Notes: generated by a model not told the origin, from the sequence alone. Shown: positions 12,558 through 23,288, counted from the stretch's first letter. The stretch is DNA of 64,000 nucleotides from Xylogone sp. PMI_703 (GCA_021399445.1 JAJTUQ010000005.1:1364001-1428000); one strand, 5' to 3'. Numbers and translations are program-made.

Positions 12558-13913
12558 CCTTGTCAGCTTTTGAAAGGGGTCTTGTATTTGTGCTCCAAAT
12601 AATCTCTTATAATAGATATAGTGGGCTGAGTAGGACAGTGTTCTCTTCAAGATATTGAATGAAGTAGATCTTATACTAAGAATAGACTTGAAAGAATGAG
12701 AGAAAAGATGCAATAGGAGACGAGAATTTATACTACGCTCCTCAACGCCTCCCCAATGCCGATTCCGGTGGGTTTCGCGGGAACAGGATAGGACTAGTGA
12801 GGCTAAATACTTCACCACCGGGAAATACGCTTGTTTCAACGCTCGCGATTGGCAGCGAACACTACAAGTCAGGTACATGAATACATCTGTGCAGCAGGAC
12901 AGGATCCGAATGCCCTGGGCTCTGGCCGGGACGTGTCTGTGGACGGATGGCGTGCCAGGTAAGAGAGAGAACGGCGCCGAGCGAGCCGGCATAGTGACAT
13001 TTACAGAGAATGCTGTGATTTGAGAATGTCCCAACATGGAGCGTGACAATGAAAATTGCTTGGTGGATCTAAAGATAGTCGGAGAATAAACTCGGGATAT
13101 CGGCCTCTGCTAAGGGCCGTTGGGGGCACGGGTGGCTTGTCAATAACTGCATTGCACCCAAAGAGGTTAGAGTTCGGCGAATTATTTTTCCCAATAGAGC
13201 ACTTCACGTGACCACAGCACGCGAGCTCAGGTGTGTCGCCCGGAAATGTCGGATACAGTTCCTGAGGGTCGAGAATAAATGGCCCCGAGGCTCAATAGCA
13301 GGCTTCACAAATCGTCTAGGAATTCTGCACTATTTTGCATGACAGGTACAGTGTGCTTCTGTACTTGTACACTTGTATCTGTAAGGAACACTGTCTTGTC
13401 AGACGTTTAAATAGAATCATGCATTAGGAGACAGCGGATGGCGTGTCTCGCTCAGCGGAGAGGACGCTGAGGTCTCCTTCTTATCGGCCTGCACAGCCTG
13501 CCTATCGCCTAGCGCGGGGTCATGACGAAGCAATGTCCCCAAACTCCGAGTGCCTTGCTTCTCTTTAATTCCTTTGTCGCAGCGTAATTGCTGTCGTGTA
13601 CCTTCTTCCTCTGTGATCAGTCCGTTCTCCTCGCTCTTTTCATCAATATCTTCAACCCGTCGATTTGTTCGGCGGATTGCCGCAGGCAGCAGCCATTATG
13701 CCTGCCGTCGTTGCGAAAGGTGAGCCACTCAAGCTTAAACCCCGTGATTCGTCGCCTCCCATAGGAGGTGGCGTGGGGACGCGAATCCTCGAGATCAACC
13801 GCCTCGTGCTCCATTCCTCGAGCTTCAATGTGACCCTTTCGTTATTTATTCTTTTCTCCTCATCTCTCCATTTTTTTCTTGCGTATTTTCTGGTTTGCGT
13901 CTAGAGGAGCAAT
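12558..13913. other. Intergenic region and probable leader of the 13914 gene
   Basis: About 1.36 kb. Bases from roughly 13560 on are CT-rich and look like a 5' leader. A short upstream frame starts at 13698 and is interrupted by a possible leader intron (donor GTGAGC at 13720, acceptor ending TCTAG near 13904). GTAC-rich sequence sits at 13345-13372. Otherwise nothing recognised. Confidence 0.55.
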
Positions 13914-15211
13914 ATGCCTAACCAGCCTGTTGTCGTATCAGGTGCCATCATAGTGGTCTCCGTTGCTGTCGCTGTAAGCTCTGACCCCCCATGTTCGGGT
14001 ATGTGCGAGAACATTACTGACTGTCTTCACCACAGGCTGCAATCGCTGTTTATGAATCACCCCAGGCCCGCCAATTCGCTGAGGATGTTCGTCGCCGTAT
14101 TGCCATAGCGCTGCATTCGTTAGGTGACGAGATCAACCCCGGCCCGAACTCACGACAGCCTCGCTTCAACCGACCCGAAGATGCAGATGGTTTCTATGAA
14201 AGTAGAGGTCGTGCAGACCCCGGTGTTGACGCCGACGAGGAGAGTCGAAGACGACAAAGGGATGAATTAATGTACTGGAATGCAGTCGCACTCGAGAAAA
14301 AGGAGAAAGAAAGGCAGATGAGGGCAAGCCAAAGCTCGGGCATGAACGAGAAAGATGGAATTCCAGAATCTAGAAGCCCCGCCTCCCGATTCGAAGATTT
14401 CTTAGAGGAACATCCCACTGAGAAAGGAACCTATGTCTATAATACTGGCTCGGACGTACATAATACTGCTGATTACGGTCTCATCCATCGTCGCGGTGGC
14501 GTAGAGGGACTTCGCGGCCTAGGCTCTTCCATTTACTCCAATCCTTTTGCAGATGAACACCATATCGACATCGAAGAACAGCGCAATTTGATGGCCCCTG
14601 ATGAGTCCGAAAAAGTTGAGATACTGTCTGATATTTACAACGCCAGCGAGAGAGAATATCCCAAATCAGCTGTACCACAAGAATCTACGGCAACATTGGT
14701 CGAGAAGAAGGAAACAGAACCTCTCGTTGACGTATCGGAAACTCCAATTCTTGCACAAGTATCTCGAGATATCCCATTCCCTAGCTTCGAAGACAACAAT
14801 TTCACGAACATGCAAGCAAATGACGACGCTTTTGCCGCGATCCATGCGTGGGCAGACCGCTCTAATGGTGATGCAAACTTCTACTCCCCTCTTCCAGTCA
14901 CCCCCCAAAACGAGTCCGCAGAGCCATCGCCTCAGACTCTCGATTTCGCCTCGGCCCCTCGATCCCCTATCTCTAGCGCAGCTTTCACTTCTGATGATGA
15001 AGAGGACGGACCCGGTGAAGCCACTCCCACAGATTCAATATCCCTTGCTGGATCAGGGGAGGATATAGGCGAAGCAGTATGGGGACCAAGAAGCGGAGCC
15101 ACTAGTGAACTCGATGTCATGAGCGTGGACGGAGAGAGCATTAGCACGCCTGGCACCTGGAGCGAGGTCGCCAGTGTTGTAAGCGGTGATGAACACGGAC
15201 TGCATCATTAA
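13914..15211 (+). CDS. Conserved fungal membrane-anchored acidic protein, function unknown
   Basis: Two exons, 13914-13973 and 14036-15211, giving 411 residues. The intron (GTAAGC...CACAG) falls inside the N-terminal transmembrane helix; once joined, residues 6-24 are uninterruptedly hydrophobic (VVVSGAIIVVSVAVAAAIA). Next comes YESPQARQFAEDVRRRIAIA, which looks like a conserved amphipathic segment, then a charged region and a long acidic Ser/Glu-rich tail probably disordered and cytosolic. No enzyme motif is seen. I believe similar proteins are common in filamentous ascomycetes, but I cannot name a function. An upstream ATG at 13698 is out of frame even after removing the possible leader intron. 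Confidence 0.8.
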
Positions 15212-15688
15212 GTACATTTTGGCAAGGTGTCGCGCAAAAGAATGGATGCATAAGTTTTTCGCTCATAATTGGATCAACTAAGTTAAACCAGGGTATTGGT
15301 AAGGGCAATGGATATGGCGTAAACACGTTCTTCTCTTTATTTATTTTCTCTCACGGAGTATTTATTTAGGTGGTCAATACTGACAACATTTGGGAATAAG
15401 CATAGCCGCGTCTGATAGCTTATGTCGCTGTGTTTCCATTAATATACATCTGACAATCTAGACATTCTTTCCTCCTCTGATCTCAATCTGTCAACCTCCA
15501 TGTCCTTCTGTCTCCTTCTCCTTCTCTCGCACATATTTCATTACCTTTCATACCCTCTACATAAATTGTTTTTCATACCTAGAATCCTAAGAAGATCAAA
15601 TTAGCATAACAGTATATTTCAAGATCCCAGTAAGCTTAAATACATTCGATTAAGAGTTCTAATATACACTAAAATTACATAGAGCCCT
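15212..15688. other. Convergent 3' region before mtc6
   Basis: A 477-bp tail-to-tail spacer holding two 3' untranslated regions. It is AT- and pyrimidine-rich (TC runs at 15470-15540). No gene or repeat seen. Confidence 0.6.
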
Positions 15689-17661
15689 TTAAGACGGTAC
15701 ACCTTCGTAAACGTACCCATTACCGGCTCTTCTTCCTCTTCGCGTCCTCTTCCTGCTAGTTCTATTCCCGGCTGCTTTAACGAATATAGTAAGAGCGGTA
15801 ACAACAAGAACGATAACAGCAGCGATTGAGGGAACCTATTCCACCTATGGTCAATTTCTATTTCGTCAATGCTGAAATGGGCGAAGGACTATGACATACC
15901 AAAACATCGATCTTTTCTGCTGCATCTTCCAGTGCAGTAGTTGAATAGGGGCAGGTGGCATTAGCACCCTCCGTAACCCAACAGAACTTAACATTCAAGC
16001 TGTTAAAATTCACCCAAACCTTACTTCTCCCCTGTCTTCTCATCACTCTGGTTAAATATGCATTCTCTAGTGCGGTACGGGGCACGGCGAACGCATAAGA
16101 ATCAGGACAAGCTTGACCTGCAAAAGAGTACGAGATTTGGTAGGAAGTTGTCGTCCAGTTGTATGGCTGCCCTATTGCCTGGCACGAGGCGTAAAGTTTT
16201 TGGGAGCAGTCCTCGACGGTCCAATGTCCGTCCAGGGCTAGATTTGAGGCTGCGCAACGGAAAATGTCGTTCTGGTCACTGGAGTTTCGAGGTTCTCCCG
16301 GCGCCCAGCTCCATATTGTACTAGATGAATATTAGAGAGTATATCCAGAGAAAGTAAACGAGCGATCCTCACCTATAGCTATAGTTTTGATAAGGAAGAA
16401 AATTCTGGAGAGCGGTTTGGTTCAATAAGGTGGTATTAAGGACAGGCGAAATTCCGCAATTTGTGAGATTTGATGCTAGATTAAAGAGTGGATCAAGGGG
16501 GGAGTCAGGCGCTGTGGGATAATCGAATCCCTCTACATCGCTGGCCACCGCCCACGAAGCATTTGCCTCCGAATTTATGTCATCGTTTATACTAGTAGGC
16601 AGAAAGCAACCTGTCTCTACCCCACCGGTGCTATTCACCGTGATATGGTCCTGTAGATTTTCAATAAAACCAGACGGATATATGACAGCATCATCAGCGC
16701 CGAAGTTATAGTTAGCCATTTGAGGATCTATAGTACCCCAAGAAAGTAGCAGTCTTCTGCTCCTCCAGAATTCTATATAGCTCTCAGATGGCCATCCATC
16801 TTCGGTTGATACAATGCCATCAGCTGCCTTACTCGTACTGTAGTAGTCACCGAGAGGACGGTATTCCGCAGGTGCTTCATACCATGAATTGTTGAGGTCG
16901 GCACGATCTGAAACTAGCTTTGATGGGCCATAAATATAGTTTGTGAGATTGGCATCGAAGAGGTTTCCAAGTTGATTGGTGGTGTTTGGAAGAACAGTTG
17001 GGCGTGGTGCCGGATCTGAAGGAGCAGTGCTGGAGGCTGCAGCATGGATGTTGAGCACAATGTATATGAGATGGGCATTCAGTGTGTTCTGCGTTGTCTC
17101 AATATAACTGAATAGTAGACTTATCAATACAGACAAGTTGATAGTCTTCGTGCAGGAATATGGACCAATAGATATAAGGGGAAGGTCCGGAGAGTTTGGG
17201 ACGGGTACCATGCTAGGTAGAGCTCCACCAAGAGATGAGGGAGTGACACTAGCAAGGCCACTGGGCATGCCTGATGGGGCTTGAACTGATGGGAGAGCAC
17301 GAGGTGTGGGCTTGGCACTGGCAGAAGATGAAATCTGAGCGGGACAAAATGACCAAACCTGCCGGCCTTGATCCCAGAATAGATCGATCACCAATCTTCG
17401 ATAGCCTCCCGAGAGCAGGTTGGAGAGACAATCTCCTGCTGCATCATCCTCGAACTTATGCTGTGGGAAGCAAGCACTTCTGAATGATACACCAGGCTGC
17501 GTAACGAAATTGATTGGGACCTGTAAGCTCAGGTCCCGGTGCGACTAATAAAGATTAGTAAAAGAGTATTTAAGGACTAGATGGTCATGTCTCACAAGAA
17601 AGACTGTTGAGTAAAGAGAGGAAGGCTCTGCATCTTCCTCAGGACTAAAACTCTCGCTCAT
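15689..17661 (-). CDS. mtc6: Mtc6 family membrane protein (maintenance of telomere capping 6)
   Basis: Four exons: 17661-17596, 17544-16373, 16320-15900 and 15835-15689, giving 601 residues. Family-diagnostic stretches include SHRDLSLQVPINFVTQPG at the first splice junction, DLFWDQGRQVWSFCP, the histidine-containing IVLNIHAAAS, VSTEDGWPSESYIEF and LLLSWGTIDPQM. Many N-glycosylation sites (NxS/T) indicate a lumenal ectodomain. A single transmembrane helix at about 554-575 (IAAVIVLVVTALTIFV) is followed by a basic tail ending GYVYEGVPS. The yeast name comes from a genetic interaction with a cdc13 telomere-capping mutant; the molecular activity is not established, and the sequence points to the secretory membrane rather than chromatin. 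Exon 4 is needed to supply the anchor. Confidence 0.93.
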
Positions 17662-18140
17662 CTTATTGCTTCACAGATCCTCAATTCCTGATAAGGCTCG
17701 ATATCATATTATCGGATCACTCGGACAAACACCACTCAATTAGCAAGGCTGTAGGAAATTGTGAGTACGACATGAAGAGAAACCAGACGCGAAGGGAAAT
17801 ATCCCTCCTACAGCCAATTCAAAGCTTCGAAATCCGATAATGTTCGAATTGAGCAATAAGATCCCGTCAGACGATGGTCAGGAACATAACTGCAAGGCAC
17901 AGTAATGACGAACCAGGACTCGTAATTAGAGTACTAAGCCACATTCGCCACAGCCGTTCATTCACTCTGCATGTGGCTAGTGAAACTTCGGATAAACACA
18001 CGGCCCGGACCCTCCAGAAAGTAAAGAACAACTCTCCAGTAGTTAATAATAACGTGAAAGCCGCCAGCCTTCCCCTCTTCATTCTTACCTTCTTTTTCAG
18101 CCCTTAGACAACAACATTTTTGTTATTGCATATAGATCTG
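17662..18140. promoter_or_regulatory. Divergent promoter region, mtc6 / sec62
   Basis: 479 bp between two start codons pointing away from each other, so both promoters must lie here. Both leaders are short. I see no strong TATA box on either side and no coding potential. Confidence 0.6.
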
Positions 18141-19365
18141 ATGGCAAGCCAACAGCCGGGCCAAGGCTCACAACCCATACGGTTGCAACCTGGGCAACAG
18201 CCCACACCAGAGCAGATCGCAGCCATGCAGCGTCAGCTCGCAATCGATGCTGAAAAGGCAGGTATGACAGTACCTCAGTTTGTAGAGAAATTGAAGGCAC
18301 AAGCGATTGCACAACAAAGAGCGCAAATGGCAGCCCAACAACAAGCACAAGGTCAACAGCAACAGCCCATCACCCCAGGACCACCAAACCCGGCAGCTAT
18401 CGCAGTCGCCAACTTCCTCAAAAATCAAGATCTCAAGCCCAGGACTTGTATTCTTAACGGGCAACGAAAAGATATGTTCAGAGGTATGATCAATCTCAGG
18501 GAACCAAGGCGTCTTTTCATTTACATGGGCTAATATTCCATCCAGTCAAACGCGCATTGAGAGCTCTCCAATCTCCGGCTTATGAAAAAGCCCGACGCAA
18601 GAACCCGCTTCTCCCCGAAATTACTGATCGTGCCTCTCTTGAGAACACATTCAAACTCCTTCCTCTCTCGCTTCTTGCTCTCCGTGTCTCCAAGGTTGAT
18701 CCCCATGAAGGACACAATCATGCACCAGGTGCGCATAAGGTCAAGCGAGTCAAAGGCCTCTGGACAGTGAGAATCGAGCAGCAGCAGGAATGCCGCGAAG
18801 ATCTACACTTTGTCTGGCTTTATGAGGGTCGGCAGATTAAGCAGAAATTGTATGCTGTCGGAGCGCTGGCGATAGTGTTTGCTATTGTGATGTTCCCATT
18901 GTGGCCAATCAAGATGAGATTGGGAGTTTGGTACTTGAGTATGGGAATGCTGGGTCTCATTGGACTGTTCTTCCTCATGTCGATCTTTAGATTGATTCTC
19001 TTTGTGGTCACATACTTCCTGGTTCCTCCAGGATTATGGTTATACCCCAACTTGTTCGAGGATGTTGGTTTCTTTGACAGCTTCAGGCCTGTCTGGGGTT
19101 GGCAAGAGGTGAGCTACCCTCTGACCTTATCTGCTTATCCCAACAAAGCGATGCTAACTGAGAGGAATAGGAGAAGAAAAAGGGGAAAAAGAAGAAGTCA
19201 TCGTCCGGCTCCGCAAGTGCTGGCGCAACCATGGCAGCTATGACTGGACAACCCCCACCTGCCACCGCTACGACATCCTCTGCTGCCCCACAAATCGCTA
19301 CCTCTTCGCCTCAGGCACGACGGGATCTTACCCCCAAGGTGGAAGAGGTTATTGATGAAGACTGA
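18141..19365 (+). CDS. sec62: ER protein translocation protein Sec62
   Basis: Three exons: 18141-18483, 18546-19108 and 19171-19365, giving 366 residues. Sec62 joins Sec61/Sec63 to drive post-translational import into the endoplasmic reticulum. The N-terminus is a Gln/Pro-rich cytosolic region, then the conserved block around KRALRALQSPAYEKARRKNP. Two membrane spans follow at about 216-236 (AVGALAIVFAIVMFPLWP) and 243-275, separated by a very short lumenal turn, then LVPPGLWLYPNLFEDVGFFDSF and VWGWQE, hallmarks of the family. The last exon adds a Lys-rich segment and a Ser/Ala/Thr tail ending in DED. An in-frame ATG at 18120 would add seven residues; 18141 gives the usual N-terminus. Confidence 0.95.
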
Positions 19366-19742
19366 AGACGGAGGACTCAAGATGTAGATCATTTTCTCCT
19401 CTCTCCCCTAATAGAATTAGGCAATAGGTAATTTTTGGTATGAGGGGATTGCATTTATAAGAATTGGCAAAAGTTGTACATTAATCATGATAATTTTTTG
19501 ATTCACTTTCTACAACGCATTGGCTTTTTAACATCTGGCGGTGACCCGCTTTGACTTATGGCTTGTGCTTCTTGCTTAGCCGTTTCCACGGAGCCCGTGC
19601 GATGACGACGTCATCGGAAATATATGCTCCAACTCTCATATAATTTCTCTGTTTCTAAATTCAAGATATCTTCTCTGGATGTATGTCATATCTTCATTTA
19701 TATACAAATACTTATTTTAGGCTCCCGCTATTAATCATTCTC
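19366..19742. other. Convergent 3' region, sec62 / L2HGDH-like gene
   Basis: 377 bp tail to tail. A palindrome-like GATGACGACGTCATC lies at about 19601-19615 (CRE-like TGACGTCA core). AT-rich on both sides; no gene seen. Confidence 0.55.
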
Positions 19743-21105
19743 CTATCGATGCAGTAGATCTTCTACCATTTCGGCAATTGCTAAACTGCTCGTTAATCCG
19801 GGGCTTTCAATACCTAACAGGTTTATAAATCCATCAAAATCTGATTCCTTCCGGATCACAAAATCTTGGAACCCCTTTCCACTTCCAACGGCCGCCATCT
19901 TTCCCAACTTGGGTCTAATCCCGGCATAGTCAGGAACTAATGCATCTTCCTGCACCTCTGGGAGGAATCTTTTAATCTGTACAATATTCTGTGCTAGCCG
20001 GCTCGTATTTACAGCCAAATCATCTGGAGAATCAACCCATTCCACATCCGGACCGAAACGTATTCGTCCGGCAATATCGAGGGTCAGGTGAGTTCCTAGA
20101 CCGCCAAGGCCGGGTTCTGGTGCGGGATAGATGAGGTGTTTTGTCTTCGGGGTAGAGGCGGAGTAAGAAAAGTAGTTTCCCTTTGCATAAAACTGTTTCA
20201 TATGGCGTTCGGGAGGAACAATCATATTGTTCACATCACAGGCTCCAAGGCCCGCTGAGTTGATCAATGTTTCAGACGTGATGGTACTTTCTTCGCCAGT
20301 AGCCTGGTCTATAGCGGTTATTTCCCAGCCTTCGTTACCATTAGAGCCCAGAGGTTTGATGGCCGTAACCCTGGTGTTTAACGCAACATCGCCACCATTA
20401 TCCTCGATCTGTCCAAGAAGGAATTGCATATAAGAATGACTATCCAAGATTCCTGTCGTAGGAGATACCAAGATCCCTGCCTTGGCCTGCACAGCGGGTT
20501 CTAGTTCCGCGGCTTCAGCTTGCGAGATAAAGTACGTGGGTACATTTATCTCCTTTGTGAACTTATGTACCTTCTCAAGCTCCTGGTATTGCTGATCCGT
20601 CTGCGCAACAATCCACTTGCCAGTGTTATGTGCCGGAATAGAGTATTTCTCGCATAGGGCGTATAGCATTTCGCGGCCTCGTATGCAGAGCTTAGTTTTG
20701 AGAGAGTCCGCACCGTAGTAGATTCCAGCATGGATGACCTAGAGGGGGCATGAGAGTCGATAAGCTTCTATTTGCTCTAGAATGACTTGTATATCAAACT
20801 CACTTCAGAGTTCCGTGAGCTGGTCTCCATGCCTACTTGTCTGTTCCGTTCGATGAGCACCGTGCTTGTGCCATCTCGTGCCGATAACTGCCGAGCAATG
20901 GCGAGGCCGACAGCGCCAGCACCAATTACCTAAATATTGTCAGTACATTCCGTTTAACAGTTATCCTTTGATCCCGCTAAAGGTTTATTTACATAAACTG
21001 AGAACATACAGCATGGGTGAAATCAGCCTGCCTCAATGAGGACGTTGAAAAAAGCCGTAACGCTGGTTTGGCGGTCAATTGGGTCCGCAACACCTGGGAG
21101 AACAT
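19743..21105 (-). CDS. FAD-dependent oxidoreductase, L-2-hydroxyglutarate dehydrogenase-like
   Basis: Three exons: 21105-21010, 20929-20804 and 20738-19743, giving 405 residues. Members of this DAO-type family oxidise L-2-hydroxyglutarate to 2-oxoglutarate, usually in mitochondria. The first exon encodes a presequence rich in Arg, Ser and Leu with no acidic residue before position 27. The Rossmann FAD motif [15 protein letters not shown] begins exactly at exon 2 (about residue 33), followed by the acidic strand end in VLIER and the [14 protein letters not shown] segment typical of L2HGDH. Near the C-terminus, [10 protein letters not shown] and [16 protein letters not shown] complete the flavin-binding fold. 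Glycerol-3-phosphate or other amino-acid-oxidase-like substrates are possible alternatives, but the GIYY and IRPKL motifs favour L2HGDH. Confidence 0.9.
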
Positions 21106-22201
21106 AATGAAACTCTTACGGCTTGTGAGCCAGGTGTTGCTGGAATAAATATTGGTGAGGGGCTCCTGCACAGGGGTGGATGTTGATAGGCCGCTTATCG
21201 GAGTTTTATCGCTACGATGATGCAAGAACAAGGCTGAGAGCAGATAACACAGCCATCCATGCAAGGCTACCAAATTATCTTTTACACTTTATTTCCAAAC
21301 CCCCTTTTCCATATCCGCTTCTCTCGTCTTTAAGTAAAGCACTCAGCATTTCCTCAAAAGGAAAAATGGTTCACGCCGAGATATTTAGTGACGATTTTCG
21401 CTACTAGATCCGCAACGAAATTTCACAAAACTCGTAGTGCTTGGTATTCAACTATACATGCCAACCATGCCATTCTTAAAAGTGTCTCCGCCCTCCTTTT
21501 TCGCCGAGCCTGATAGCGCAAGTTTTCAAAGCGTAGAGACGCAACGAAAGAGAGTTCGTGACCATACATCATATTCACAGTGCCGAGCAGTATAGTGATG
21601 AAATTGTAGGTCAGAGACGCAACAAAGTCTGAAACTCCATGAAGAAAATACTATGTGTACATGTGCCGAGAAATATAGTGACGGTTTTCACATTCCAGAT
21701 GCGCAACGAAACTCTTTATGTCCCTTACTTGCTATCCATGGTGAGATCGTCGAGAGCTAGTGCTAGTTCTTCATAATAGTCGTAGCATAAATGGTACCGA
21801 AATCTGCGCCGAGTTATATAGCGCTGGCTTCGCACTCTCTGAAATGCAACGAAATATTTGTTACTTTTGTCCAGATTCCTCTTAACATATGTCAAGCTTT
21901 ATAGCGTTTGGTTTGATGTGCAGAGATGCAACGATCTCCCGGCAATGTTGAAAACTTCACGCTGGGATCATCTCTGGAGAGGATCGATAGGCGAATATCA
22001 ACACCACACTTCGACAAAAGATGGAGGCATTTTGACACCAGGCTGAATTTTTTTGAGACATGTTTTTCAATTATTTTTATTTTGTTTTGCCTTTTGATTC
22101 TGACTTCAGAAACCTTCCTGTATAGCTTTCAGGATATGTATATATTATATTACCTAGCTGTTGACAAAAGAAGTACAGCCACAGCGAAGAAACTATCACT
22201 T

Positions 22202-22305
22202 CTGCTGCGAATCAGAAGATCGAAAATCGTCACTATAATGCTCGGCACAGTACTAGATATGCCGAGCTTTATAGTGACGATTTCTGATTCTCAGATGCGC
22301 AACGA
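22202..22305. repeat. Head-to-head repeat pair forming a long potential hairpin (A)
   Basis: A minus-strand unit (22246 to 22202) faces a plus-strand unit (22261 to 22305) across 14 bases. About 25 bases on each side starting from TGCCGAGC / GCTCGGCA can pair with only two or three mismatches, through TATAGTGACGATTT. The loop contains CAGTACTAG. Confidence 0.85.
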
Positions 22306-22605
22306 ATTATTCTTTTGCCGAGACTCTGGAATCCCCGCTGAGAAATATGATGACGAATTGCATTGTGCGGAGAGATGAGCTGTTGAAGCAAACGTCAGCC
22401 ATCTGCTGAAACTTATAGTGACGAATTTCAACGTTCTGACTTGCAACATTTCAGTCCATCCGTGCGACTTGTTGAATGCAAGAGATGAAGAGAAAGGACT
22501 ATATCCTTATGCCGAGACTGATAGTGAAGATTTGAGACTCCCAGATCCGCAACGTTCAAGATTCACTCATCTTTTCTATCTGAAATAGTGGAGAGGCTTC
22601 AATTT

Positions 22606-22708
22606 CCGTTGCGGATCTCGTCAGTCGAAGTCTTCACTATAACTCTCGGCAACTTTCTAACACGCTGAGAGTTATAGTGAAGATTTGAAAGGCATAGATT
22701 CGCAACGA
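22606..22708. repeat. Head-to-head repeat pair forming a long potential hairpin (B)
   Basis: A second inverted pair (22650 to 22606 and 22664 to 22708) with a 13-base loop. GAGAGTTATAGTGAAGA pairs perfectly with its partner TCTTCACTATAACTCTC, with one mismatch at the GCCGAG/GCTGAG end. The outer CGCAACG ends pair again. This pair is more similar internally than to other units, suggesting a recent inverted duplication. Confidence 0.85.
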
Positions 22709-22950
22709 TAATTGAAGTCTTCATTCACCGGCACACATCTGAACGCCGAGAGTTATAGTGATGAATTTCGATTCTCTGAGACGCAACGAAAATTCAAGGT
22801 TGTTAAGCCGGGAAGTATAGTTCTAGTACTGTACTAAAGAAATAGACATGCAACATATATTTGGTATGAACAATAGGAAATTAGAAACCGCAGGAGCAGT
22901 AACACGCCGAGAGAAATAGCGTTGGGTTTTGAGATACAGATTCGCAACGA

Positions 22951-23288
22951 AGAAGATAGACGTCGTTATTGTGCCCAGCAATCTCAGAGCTAACAGTATG
23001 AAGTCAGTAGCATGAACATCATAAGAGAATTTCACAGAGAACGCAAAAATAAATCGTCGGGTTGTATGAATAGTGACCTCTAGAAGACACCGAAGCTGTA
23101 TTTCCTTTGTTTTCAAAATCACCTAACAGTCACTGCCAATCCATTTTAGAGCTAACTAATCCCAAACAACATAGCCTCCCAAACGCCTAAGCAATCCTGC
23201 TATAACCGCCATTGCCCAATAAAGGGGAAATAAAAGGATTCGGAAACTTTTGCACAAAATGGTTGTAATACAATCCCGGGTATACATG
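22951..23288. other. 3' flank of the 23289 gene
   Basis: 338 bp between the last repeat unit and the stop codon of the next gene. No repeat unit, gene or motif recognised. Confidence 0.55.

Larger units (their letters stand above)
21375..22950. repeat. Dispersed array of about 15 diverged 45-base repeats, both orientations
   Basis: Units on plus: 21375-21418, 21503-21547, 21582-21625, 21665-21709, 21808-21852, 21891-21934, 22261-22305, 22405-22449, 22511-22555, 22664-22708, 22745-22789, 22807-22857 and 22906-22950. Units on minus: 22202-22246 and 22606-22650. A weak unit lies at 22337-22380 and a GCCGAG remnant at 22317. Pattern: GCCGAG, three variable bases, TATAGTGA, then a purine-rich step and TTT, a variable core of about nine bases, then GA, a variable base pair and CGCAACGA. 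Eleven units are exactly 45 long. Start-to-start spacing is often 79-83 bases; the spacers are unrelated except after 22708 and 22789. The array fills the gap between two minus-strand genes. I recognise no known element. Confidence 0.9.

Noticed and set aside
22337..22380. A further full repeat unit
   Set aside because: Only GCTGAG, ATGATGACGAATT and a degraded end remain; counted as a probable remnant, not as a good unit.
21582..22789. Repeat units as box C/D snoRNAs (AGTGATGA and CTGA words)
   Set aside because: The boxes are not kept between units (GTGACGA, GTGAAGA also occur), they would be only about 15-20 bases apart, and no terminal stem is present.
21375..22950. CRISPR array
   Set aside because: Repeats are too diverged, occur on both strands, have spacers of irregular length and lie in a fungal nuclear context with no cas-like genes.
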